From contig JAGVNS010000053.1 in NCBI GenBank assembly GCA_020053155.1, forward strand, positions 1 to 5,933: a stretch of 5,933 nucleotides of DNA. The letters run 5' to 3'. Position 1 is the stretch's first letter. Each line of letters opens with the position of its first letter. The DNA is from Nitrososphaerota archaeon. Its GTDB lineage: Archaea > Iainarchaeota > Iainarchaeia > Iainarchaeales > VGJJ01. Positions 1 through 5,933 of this stretch are shown here, piece after piece. Below the pieces are notes generated by a model. That model ran no database searches, was not told the DNA's origin, and saw nothing but the letters and a program-made list of their open reading frames with translations. Position numbers and translations under genes: made by a program.

Positions 1-3000
1 CCCATGCGTACCAACCCAAAATAACCGACTCAAACGGAAACGCTTCGTTTACCGGGATACAAAGTGGAACCTATTTTGGCCGCGCCACTAAATATCCCGC
101 AGGGCCGAGCGATTCCACTCCTTTTATTACCCAAAAAAACGTTCCTGCGGAAGCAAGCCTTGTACTTAAAATTGGATTGTCAAGCGTGCAAGTAATCGTG
201 AAAGACGCAGACGGAACGCCCATTCCATTTGCCAATGTTGAATATTTGACGGATGGAACGGACGAATGTGTAGTAGGAAAGTGTGTGGTACAAACCGACG
301 GGTTGGGAGTGGCTGCTAAAACGTTCAAAGCCGATCGAAAAATATACGTGCGGGTCTCCGGGAGCGGGTATTCCATGTTTACGAGCATGTCCCGCCAATT
401 GAACCCCGGGAAAACAGAGACGTTCACCATCGCCCTTTCCAAGACCATCCTTGGGAACACCCCGCGTTTATTATTCGTGGATGTGAAAGACCCTCTAACC
501 AATCTCTCCGCCAAAGAGATTAAGAATGGAAAAACCTATTGGGCGATTTTTAATCTCCAAATACCCACCGTGGTGAACCCGGACTCCGCCGGAATTCATG
601 TGCGGGTGGGAGACGAAACGCTTCTTGAGAATGATGGATTGGAAATCGTGGGAGTCAACGCCCCCGCAGCGAGTGTTTTAAAAGGAACCAGTTATCAGCC
701 CGAGCAGGGGTATGATGCAGACCAAGAAAACCTTTCGAGCGGAAATTCCAAATGGGTCAATGCCGAATGGTCCAACGTGGAGAGCGGAGTATACGAGGTA
801 GGCATATCCATTCGTCCCAAAGAAACCACGGGAAAGTTAGAGCCCCTGACCATTCATTACCGGGGGTGGGTCGTCGATGATAGTGATTGGCTGCGCGACC
901 CGCAAGACACGGTGTTGGGAAAGAGCGCCTCAGCCACAGGGAAAGAAGGACAGTATGCCGAAACCTACCAAAAAATATACTTCAGTGGAAAGCCCATTGT
1001 GTGCGATGAAACCTTTTGCTACTCAGGAGAAAACGTCCTGAATGAGGAGGACGAGTTATTGGTGGAAGGACCCCCATACAATCTATCGGTCAACAAACCT
1101 CACACCTACTCTTTTGTCTTGACCTCTTCTTCCCCCACACTCTATGAAAACCCTAAGCTCCGTGTTTTCTTTTCGAATGATGGAACGGTTCCAAGCGAGG
1201 AAGCCACGATTACTTCATACACGGTCATTGGAACGAGCGGGCAGGTCATTACTGCTGATGGAATCTCAACCAGCGACGTGCCGGGGGGAGAAGGGCAGGG
1301 GTTGAGCGTAGGAAAAATGGAGCAATACCAAACCGTCTCCGCGGACTATTCATTCATTCCCAAAAAGCCCGGTCCCACGAACATCGTGGTGCAGCTCATT
1401 AGCGATGGGGAAATTGTCTTTCAAGAAGTGGTGCAATCCCAAGTAAAGACCGGCCAGCAGCTTTCACTCAGCATCACCCCCCAGACTGCCGCCGCATTCA
1501 CCCCCACACAGTTTGACATTCACGTTACCGACGAAAAAGGATTTGATGTGCAGGATGCCCTAGTAACGCTCCTCAAAATAGACCCCAACAAAAATAAACA
1601 ATTTGTGAGTAAAAAATACACTGAAATAACGGGAAAAACCACCATCATTGCCCCCGCTTCGCTTCCCAAAACCCATTTCATTTTTGACGCCGTGAAGGGG
1701 GGATATGAGTCTATTCCCATCGAGATTGTGGTGGATGAAAACATTGTGAAATTTTCTCCGGCTCAATTGACATTCTCACTGCCCAATGCCCCTAACACCG
1801 ACCAATTTTTGCCATTGGATATCACCAATCTTTCCCAGGAAAATTTACTTTTGAGCAAAGCCATTGTGACGGGAGAATTCCAAGGATTGTTGTCGAATGG
1901 GGAAATGCAGAATTACATTCAGCAATACCAGGGGGTCACCTCCCTTGATTCGGGGGAAACAGAAACCATCCAAGTGAAAGCCGCCACATCCCCTAGCGTG
2001 AATGTCATTTCTGGCAAAAACGTGAACGGAAACGTCCTTTTCACGTTCCAATCCGTCAGCACCAAACAGGAATGGGTGCAGAACGTCCCATTGAACGTAC
2101 AAATTAAGGTTGTTGGGAGTTGTGACAATGATGCCATTCAACTCTCGGGAACTCCCGCCAGTGGAAATTTGCAAACTACGGCTTTTGACTCCCAAAACCA
2201 AACACCATTCCAAATCGCCAACACCTGCCAAAGCGGGGGAAAGCCCTTTCCCATGAAAAATCTTAAAGCCAAGCTCGTGTGGAAAAGCAACCCCATTGGA
2301 AACGTGGAATTGGCCGTCACCGACATCGAAGCGAGCCAGCAGAGCGTTGAAGTGCTGAAAAACGGGAGCTTTGTCACATTATTTGGAGAGTTCAAGCCGG
2401 TGGAGGAAACTATTTATGAGAGCATATTGACTTTCACCCCCTTCCCAGGAAACATTGGAGAAACCGCGGAATTCACGGTTACCATCGCCGGAGAATTGGG
2501 CACGCCCAACCAGCCCATCACACTGCAGAAAACGTTTGACGTAAAAATAAAAGTAACCAACCTGGAAACGTGCATCGTGATTGACCCTGAACCTGAAGCG
2601 GGATTGACCATGGACGCGGACGAAGATGATGTTCAATTTGAAATAAACACGGACAACTGTGGAAATGTGCCCGTAGACATCGTATTGTGTGCGGGGGCTA
2701 CCAATTCCAATTGTTCAGGGGGGGCGCCCGAAGGACGATTGTACCTCTCGCAATACACCATTACTAATTTGGAAGCGAGCAGCAAGACTATTACCGTGGA
2801 GAGGGGAGGGGGAACCCTTCCCGGAACGTATGACATTACCATCGATGCGCGGGTTCCCGGAACGAGTTTCCAGCGCGTCGCCTCGCTTGAGACGCGCATT
2901 CACAGTGACTCGAGTTACGCATTTGACTTGGACAAAGCGGCCTTTACCCTCTACCAAAAAGGAGCCAAAGACTCCGCTACCGTCACGAACAAACTTTTGC

Positions 3001-5765
3001 AGGAGCCCGTAAAAGTGACCGCGAGCGTCTGTGATTGGGGAACGGCGTCTGAAGAAGGGTTTTCTGATTCGCTCGGAAGCAATGTTAAGACGGGAGTGGC
3101 GATTGCCCAAATCATTGCATTGGCGAATCCAATCGGCCCCATTTTGAGTAGTCTTATCCCTGGATTGGGATGGTGCCCCGTCTGTTTGGGAATAGGAATA
3201 TTGTTAGCCATCGTCTTTGACGAATTGTTTGGGGAAGATCCCTGCGATGATGAGTTGACGCAAGTGCTAATGGATTACGTCATCAACCTCGCGGGGGGAG
3301 AGAATCAGGACAAGCTGCCCCCGGATGCGATTAACGTTACTCTTTCTGACAACGCAAACCCCCACGTGGGGGCGGAGTGGGTGACGGATGTCTCCAACAT
3401 ATTTGAAAAGGACGAAGTCGTGTATCAGACTGTTGGACTCACCGTTGAAAACAAGACCGGATATTCCAACCCTAACCCATTGTTTGGAGTCATGACCCTC
3501 GTGTCCAAAATTCATACGAATGGGGATCCTGCTCATTCTGGAAACGCCAGCGTCACGTGTCATAGCTCCCACTTCGGACCGTTCCACCTCACTCCCGGAA
3601 ATTGCAGTCCCACCAGCGATGATGGAATCAATGCCGAACCCTTCCATGTAAAATTCAAAACGCAGGAAATAGACCAGACCCTTCCTTCCCTCACCTTCGA
3701 CAGCGTTTCCTGCCTCGCGGGAAGCACGTTAGGGTCCACGGGCAAAGGAACCCTTCCCCACGTCGCATTCAATTGGAATTGGAATGATACGACAGGAATT
3801 CCCATTTACGCGTGCGATGCTACTAACCCCAATGGAATTTTCTGCGATGCCACCCAATTCAACATTGATTTAATGAAACGCGTCAAAACACTAGAAGACT
3901 TTTTGGCCGCAAATCAGTACGCGTTTGACTGCCCCAATAATCCTGCTGCGCAGCCAGGTTCGGACACTTTCGAAAATACCAGCCCCATTCCCAATGGGTT
4001 TATTGGATTCAACCAACTAGGGTATGCATTCAACGATGCCTCCAGTATCACATTCACTTCCATCATAGGAAACAGCACAAGCACTTCCCAGAATGGTACT
4101 CTCATCGTACGAATGAAAGAGCCCGGAAGCGCGTCCGGGGAGCCGGAATTGACGTGCACGGGCGCCTCCACCATCAGTCCAGGAGGTTTTCAGTCCGCTT
4201 CGTGCACGATTACGGGATTAGAGGAAAAATCATATACAACTGTATTTGAACTGGCAAGCACTACCACGGCACAGATTGCGTACCAAAACACTGGGTTCTT
4301 CATTAATGTAAAGAGCTACGCCAATAACAGTCAGGGAACGTGCACCGACATCCCCAAGAGTACGGTGATCATGGGGGGAAAGCCTATTATCAATCTCTGG
4401 ATTGACAAAGACGATCCTGTGACTGGAAAGGATGTCACGGACAACAGCATCACGTATACGTCGGCCGTGCCCAACGTAAGTGCGCTGACCAACCTACTGC
4501 ACTACGACGCACAACTCATTCGAGATGGGTATTCGCATGACTTTGAAGAGGACTTCAAAAACTATTATACCACCTATGCCTTCGCGGACGCCCCTTCCTG
4601 GTTCAAAGGAGGAAATGGACTCACAGGGTTCAATCAGTTCTATGGAGACGATGAAAAACTCTATTTCACCAACAAGTTTTTCGACGACCCCACCCTTCCT
4701 GCCGCTGGTAAATATCGCATAGATATTGACGTTTATTTTGGGGACAATTGGAAGCTGATTGACCAGAATGGAATGGTGAAAAGCACGATGGTGGTGACGT
4801 TCTATCACGTGGAAAATCCTTCCCCTAATAGTCCGTTCTACCGCCTCCCGCTCGACGGGCAAGTAGGGTTGCAGCAAACCCTATACAACCGTGTCGGGTA
4901 TGGAGTGGAATACATCAACGCCATCGACCCTGTCAAGATAAACGACAGTCTGGTTCAAACCTATTCGGGGGAAGGAAGCACCGCTCTCTCGCAAGTGAAC
5001 ACGCAAATCAAAACCGATTTGCGCACGCTCAACTCGCTTCCCAGCACGCGCGGAAACCTATTGGAAGTAACCGTTCCATCTGGAAGCGGGGAACAGAGCT
5101 TAATTTTCACCCCCTCATTAGCCACCCCCCTCATGATGAAGGTCAATCATAACGTCACCAACCAACCTTTTTCAGCGTATTACCAAGTCAGTCAAAATAA
5201 TGTGTCGGTGGATACAGGGAATACATTTACATTTTGGGAGGGCGCGGGAAACTGCTATGATTACACCGGCGTTCCCATCTACGAGAAATTCAATTTCACT
5301 CCCGACCGCGCGGCAGGGCCTGAAGACAAATTTACCAATTGGCCCTTTTTGTATGCGGTTGATTGGGAAAAAGCGCTAGTTGGGGGAAACGCGTACCTGC
5401 GCACCATACTCTACACGCCCACGCAGGACGTGTTTGCGATTAACGCGGAAGCCTCCAGTGCGCGCTTCTTCACGGCCAACCACCCCACTCCCTCCACGAC
5501 GCAAGTGTTGGATGGCATTTCTACTCTTCCCTACAACAATGCTTCCCAAACCATCGACTCCATTCAGGACGTGTTCGATTTGGTGGCAGATGGAAAGATT
5601 TGTGTAAGCAACACGGGAACCAAGACACGCTTCTTCTGGAACCCCGAAACCATTTACAAACAAACCAGTCAAACCAGCATCAGCGCGGAAACAAATGGAT
5701 TGGTGGCGGGATTTTCATGCGTAGGGGCACCCAATGCGCCGCCCGTCGATGAGGACGATATCTGA
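1..5765 (+). CDS. Giant modular beta-rich surface/secreted protein, 5' end outside window (uncharacterised family)
   Basis: The reading frame starting at base 3 is open to TGA at 5763-5765, giving 1,920 residues, and it continues upstream of the window. The TTG at 177 is not a start: it falls inside a beta-strand context (LVLKIGLSSVQVIV) between two modules, and the 58 codons before it are clearly coding. Residues 1-58 end one carboxypeptidase-regulatory-like module and 60-145 form a second. Residues 146-1030 are further beta-sandwich-like modules. Residues 1032-1081 form a hydrophobic hairpin with CPVC, and from there to 1920 runs a long C-terminal module. About twenty N-x-S/T sequons and 26 cysteines, often closely paired, suit an exported, possibly glycosylated and disulfide-bonded protein. 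The C-terminus is acidic (PPVDEDDI) with no membrane helix or sorting signal, so any anchor would be N-terminal or the internal hairpin. No catalytic motif is recognised. Role inferred: cell-surface structural protein or adhesin. The coding frame is secure; the function is not. Confidence 0.95.
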   Translation, partial: HAYQPKITDSNGNASFTGIQSGTYFGRATKYPAGPSDSTPFITQKNVPAEASLVLKIGLSSVQVIVKDADGTPIPFANVEYLTDGTDECVVGKCVVQTDGLGVAAKTFKADRKIYVRVSGSGYSMFTSMSRQLNPGKTETFTIALSKTILGNTPRLLFVDVKDPLTNLSAKEIKNGKTYWAIFNLQIPTVVNPDSAGIHVRVGDETLLENDGLEIVGVNAPAASVLKGTSYQPEQGYDADQENLSSGNSKWVNAEWSNVESGVYEVGISIRPKETTGKLEPLTIHYRGWVVDDSDWLRDPQDTVLGKSASATGKEGQYAETYQKIYFSGKPIVCDETFCYSGENVLNEEDELLVEGPPYNLSVNKPHTYSFVLTSSSPTLYENPKLRVFFSNDGTVPSEEATITSYTVIGTSGQVITADGISTSDVPGGEGQGLSVGKMEQYQTVSADYSFIPKKPGPTNIVVQLISDGEIVFQEVVQSQVKTGQQLSLSITPQTAAAFTPTQFDIHVTDEKGFDVQDALVTLLKIDPNKNKQFVSKKYTEITGKTTIIAPASLPKTHFIFDAVKGGYESIPIEIVVDENIVKFSPAQLTFSLPNAPNTDQFLPLDITNLSQENLLLSKAIVTGEFQGLLSNGEMQNYIQQYQGVTSLDSGETETIQVKAATSPSVNVISGKNVNGNVLFTFQSVSTKQEWVQNVPLNVQIKVVGSCDNDAIQLSGTPASGNLQTTAFDSQNQTPFQIANTCQSGGKPFPMKNLKAKLVWKSNPIGNVELAVTDIEASQQSVEVLKNGSFVTLFGEFKPVEETIYESILTFTPFPGNIGETAEFTVTIAGELGTPNQPITLQKTFDVKIKVTNLETCIVIDPEPEAGLTMDADEDDVQFEINTDNCGNVPVDIVLCAGATNSNCSGGAPEGRLYLSQYTITNLEASSKTITVERGGGTLPGTYDITIDARVPGTSFQRVASLETRIHSDSSYAFDLDKAAFTLYQKGAKDSATVTNKLLQEPVKVTASVCDWGTASEEGFSDSLGSNVKTGVAIAQIIALANPIGPILSSLIPGLGWCPVCLGIGILLAIVFDELFGEDPCDDELTQVLMDYVINLAGGENQDKLPPDAINVTLSDNANPHVGAEWVTDVSNIFEKDEVVYQTVGLTVENKTGYSNPNPLFGVMTLVSKIHTNGDPAHSGNASVTCHSSHFGPFHLTPGNCSPTSDDGINAEPFHVKFKTQEIDQTLPSLTFDSVSCLAGSTLGSTGKGTLPHVAFNWNWNDTTGIPIYACDATNPNGIFCDATQFNIDLMKRVKTLEDFLAANQYAFDCPNNPAAQPGSDTFENTSPIPNGFIGFNQLGYAFNDASSITFTSIIGNSTSTSQNGTLIVRMKEPGSASGEPELTCTGASTISPGGFQSASCTITGLEEKSYTTVFELASTTTAQIAYQNTGFFINVKSYANNSQGTCTDIPKSTVIMGGKPIINLWIDKDDPVTGKDVTDNSITYTSAVPNVSALTNLLHYDAQLIRDGYSHDFEEDFKNYYTTYAFADAPSWFKGGNGLTGFNQFYGDDEKLYFTNKFFDDPTLPAAGKYRIDIDVYFGDNWKLIDQNGMVKSTMVVTFYHVENPSPNSPFYRLPLDGQVGLQQTLYNRVGYGVEYINAIDPVKINDSLVQTYSGEGSTALSQVNTQIKTDLRTLNSLPSTRGNLLEVTVPSGSGEQSLIFTPSLATPLMMKVNHNVTNQPFSAYYQVSQNNVSVDTGNTFTFWEGAGNCYDYTGVPIYEKFNFTPDRAAGPEDKFTNWPFLYAVDWEKALVGGNAYLRTILYTPTQDVFAINAEASSARFFTANHPTPSTTQVLDGISTLPYNNASQTIDSIQDVFDLVADGKICVSNTGTKTRFFWNPETIYKQTSQTSISAETNGLVAGFSCVGAPNAPPVDEDDI
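3..176 (+). other. C-terminal part of a carboxypeptidase-regulatory-like beta-sandwich module
   Basis: Residues 1-58 of the large protein. The stretch TDSNGNASFTGIQSGTYFG is the typical D-x-x-G-x-F/A-x-F-x-G-L/I-x-x-G-x-Y pattern of the carboxypeptidase-regulatory-like fold (CarboxypepD_reg type). It is followed by the closing strand ASLVLKIG. Such modules are non-catalytic beta-sandwiches common in extracellular proteins. Only the end of the module is inside the window, which is direct evidence that the gene continues upstream. Confidence 0.7.
180..437 (+). other. Second carboxypeptidase-regulatory/Ig-like module
   Basis: Residues 60-145 of the large protein. It opens with VQVIVKDADGTPIPFANVEY, the usual first strand pair of this fold (V-x-V-x-D-x-x-G-x-P-I-x-x-A-x-V). 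A central TDGLGVAAKTF turn and strand follow, then YVRVSGSGY, and it closes with TETFTIAL. A Cys pair five residues apart (codons 267 and 282, CVVGKC) could lock a hairpin by a disulfide. The assignment comes from pattern recognition, not a profile search. Confidence 0.65.
438..3092 (+). other. String of beta-rich modules (residues 146-1030)
   Basis: Approximate divisions read from strand and turn rhythm are 456-908, 909-1454, 1455-1751, 1752-2117, 2118-2570 and 2571-3092. The first ends in a Tyr-Arg-Gly-Trp...Arg-Asp-Pro segment. The second carries CDETFC (codons 1002 and 1017), with the same C-x4-C spacing as the preceding module. The third (FDIHVTDEKGFDVQDALVTL) again looks like a carboxypeptidase-regulatory or invasin-type Ig fold. 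The later ones contain cysteines at codons 2121, 2226, 2571, 2658, 2688 and 2712, plus sequons such as NGS and NCS. Boundaries are estimates and no module is assigned to a named family. Confidence 0.5.
3096..3245 (+). other. Internal hydrophobic hairpin with CPVC turn
   Basis: Residues 1032-1081. An apolar stretch of 26 residues (1032-1057, starting VAIAQIIALANPIGP and ending PGLGW) is followed by CPVC (codons 3174-3185). A second apolar stretch, LGIGILLAIVF (1062-1072), comes next, then the acidic DELFGEDPCDDE with a third Cys at codon 3243. It is the only strongly hydrophobic segment in the 1,920 residues visible. It could be a membrane-inserting hairpin, or a buried helical hairpin held by a disulfide. 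The prolines and glycines argue against two ordinary full-length transmembrane helices. Confidence 0.7.
3246..5765 (+). other. Long C-terminal module of the surface protein
   Basis: Residues 1082-1920. Landmarks are INVTLSDNANPHVG; a His/Cys-rich loop (3513-3605); NWNWNDTTG followed by CDATQFNIDLMKRVKTLEDF, which looks helical (3768-3914); an Ig-like stretch with Cys codons 4155 and 4203 sixteen residues apart; LIRDGYSHDFEEDFKNYYTT then APSWF (4500-4604); GKYRIDIDVYF; and SPFYRLPLDGQVG (4830-4868). From memory, this order of motifs recurs in very large uncharacterised proteins of DPANN archaea; this is unverified. Twelve cysteines and most of the N-glycosylation sequons lie here, fitting an extracellular location. 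No catalytic triad or nucleotide-binding motif is visible. Confidence 0.5.
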
Positions 5766-5790
5766 TATTTTACTACATAAATCCCTTTTC
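5766..5790 (+). terminator. Possible weak T-rich archaeal terminator
   Basis: Immediately after the stop codon there is TATTTTACTA and then CCCTTTTCC. Archaeal transcription often ends at T-tracts without a hairpin, and these are the only T-rich stretches before the next promoter-like element. The tracts are short (four T each), so this is a weak call. Confidence 0.2.
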
Positions 5791-5798
5791 CTTAAATA
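5791..5798 (+). promoter_or_regulatory. Candidate archaeal TATA box (CTTAAATA)
   Basis: CTTAAATA resembles the archaeal TATA box. A start site about 26 bases beyond its centre would fall near 5821 and give a leader of roughly 76 bases before the ATG at 5897. The sequence just upstream (TCCCTTTTC) is not a good BRE, since purines are missing. This is the better of two candidates for the downstream gene by sequence, though not by spacing. Confidence 0.35.
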
Positions 5799-5851
5799 GA
5801 AAAAAGTGCTTGAGGCCAGTATTGGGGAGTTATAGTGTATTATCCCGAAAT

Positions 5852-5886
5852 AAGGTCCTCTCTAGAAATTTAGCAAGGTCTCTAGA
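5852..5886 (+). repeat. Imperfect short direct repeat AAGGT(CCT)CTCTAGA
   Basis: AAGGTCCTCTCTAGA at 5852-5866 and AAGGTCTCTAGA at 5875-5886 are the same string apart from three extra bases in the first copy; their starts are 23 bases apart. Both copies of AAGGT are complementary to ACCTT at 5889-5893, so two mutually exclusive hairpins could form in a transcript. It may be a duplicated protein-binding site or a chance duplication. Confidence 0.5.
5865..5872 (+). promoter_or_regulatory. Alternative TATA-like box (GAAATTTA) for a leaderless transcript
   Basis: An A/T-rich octamer is centred about 28 bases upstream of the ATG at 5897. That is the distance expected if transcription began at or next to the start codon, a common arrangement in archaea. 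There is also no convincing Shine-Dalgarno sequence before that ATG (only GAG at 5885-5887), which fits leaderless initiation. The match to the TATA consensus is modest. Confidence 0.25.
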
Positions 5887-5897
5887 GTACCTTGCTA
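5871..5897 (+). repeat. Perfect 9-bp inverted repeat abutting the downstream start codon
   Basis: TAGCAAGGT (5871-5879) and ACCTTGCTA (5889-5897) are exact reverse complements separated by nine bases, CTCTAGAGT. The spacer itself contains the palindrome CTCTAGAG. The last base of the right arm is the A of the ATG at 5897. It could be an operator for a dimeric regulator between the promoter and the start, an mRNA hairpin covering the initiation region, or a repeat belonging to a mobile element. The symmetry is seen directly; the role is inferred. Confidence 0.75.
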
Positions 5898-5933
5898 TGC
5901 GGACTCTAAATCAGCGGAAACTACGTTGGGTGA
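5897..5933 (+). CDS. Start of a helix-turn-helix-type gene, possibly an archaeal transposase (3' end outside window)
   Basis: ATG at 5897 opens twelve codons reading MRTLNQRKLRWV before the window ends, one base into codon thirteen. The pattern M-x-x-L-N-x-R-K-L/I-R-W-V/I is, from memory, a common beginning of archaeal IS481-like transposases and related HTH proteins, where it leads into a Homeodomain-like HTH and later an rve/DDE integrase core. Neither domain is inside the window. The ATG follows an intergenic gap of 131 bases with TATA-like elements on the same strand, and an inverted repeat ends on the A of the ATG. No strong ribosome binding site is seen. Twelve codons are very little evidence, so the product is tentative and the start could be a chance ATG. 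Confidence 0.45.
   Translation, partial: MRTLNQRKLRWV

Noticed and set aside
177..179. TTG at 177 as the translation start of the large gene.
   Set aside because: The frame is open and clearly coding upstream to base 3, with a carboxypeptidase-regulatory-like signature there. The TTG encodes Leu in a continuous strand between modules, and no ribosome binding site or promoter precedes it.
71..514. Minus-strand open frame of 147 codons.
   Set aside because: It lies wholly antisense to the large gene, has no promoter or domain pattern, and its composition is what a complement of a codon-biased gene gives. The other minus-strand frames (for example 1845-2231, 2715-3110, 3267-3647 and 4494-4877) are rejected for the same reason.
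2689..3012. Plus-strand open frame of 107 codons in another phase.
   Set aside because: It is an Arg- and Pro-rich out-of-frame shadow inside the large gene, whose own frame is uninterrupted and makes sense as protein.
5715..5765. C-terminal surface anchor (LPxTG, PGF-CTERM or terminal helix) in the large protein.
   Set aside because: The last residues (CVGAPNAPPVDEDDI) are polar and acidic, with no hydrophobic helix, basic tail or sorting motif.
5822..5846. TTGGGGAG...TTATCCCGA (5822-5847) resembles part of a tRNA or a GGG/CCC hairpin.
   Set aside because: Only three or four base pairs form around a loop of about 16 bases, and no cloverleaf can be completed from the following sequence. It is treated as leader or intergenic sequence.
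5897..5925. GGACTCTAAATC at 5901-5912 looks like the anticodon region of a tRNA with anticodon CUA, as in tRNA-Pyl.
   Set aside because: The supposed anticodon stem has a mismatch (GCGGA against TCAGC). No fitting acceptor 5' strand or D-arm of normal size precedes it, since the upstream inverted repeat is a 9-bp stem. The same bases read well as codons MRTLNQRK. The window ends before a T-arm could be tested.
1..5933. CRISPR array, rRNA genes or tandem DNA repeats.
   Set aside because: No regularly spaced repeats and no rRNA-like stretches were seen on either strand. The modules of the large protein are related only at the level of fold, not as DNA repeats.

Overview
The window is almost entirely one very large protein gene on the + strand. 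It enters from the left edge (no start codon is visible) and stops with TGA at 5763-5765. The frame is open from base 3, giving 1,920 residues here and an unknown amount upstream. The protein looks secreted or surface-exposed. It has a chain of beta-sandwich (carboxypeptidase-regulatory / Ig-like) modules, about twenty N-x-S/T sequons, 26 cysteines by hand count, few histidines and no enzyme signature that I recognise. Roughly in the middle, a proline- and glycine-rich hydrophobic hairpin with a CPVC turn interrupts the beta modules. After it comes a long module of about 840 residues with several distinctive motifs.

The likely source is an archaeon, plausibly of the DPANN type (Diapherotrites/Woesearchaeota-like lineages). 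This is an inference from two things. The short intergenic region has A/T boxes of the archaeal TATA type and no obvious bacterial -35/-10 pair. From memory, the C-terminal motifs (NWNW...CDATQF, LIRDGYSxDFxxDF...YYTT, PFYRLPLDGQVG) resemble large uncharacterised proteins from such genomes. I could not run a search, so neither the lineage nor the family is established.

Layout: 1-437 end of one and all of a second carboxypeptidase-regulatory-like module; 438-3092 a string of further beta-rich modules; 3096-3245 hydrophobic hairpin; 3246-5765 C-terminal module, including a His/Cys-rich loop at 3513-3605. 5766-5896 is a 131-base intergenic region with possible TATA boxes, a short imperfect direct repeat and a perfect 9-bp inverted repeat. 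The repeat ends on the A of an ATG. At 5897 a second + strand gene begins and runs off the right edge after 12 codons; its first residues (MRTLNQRKLRWV) look like the start of a helix-turn-helix protein, perhaps an archaeal transposase. The two genes are probably separate transcription units, with no visible functional link.
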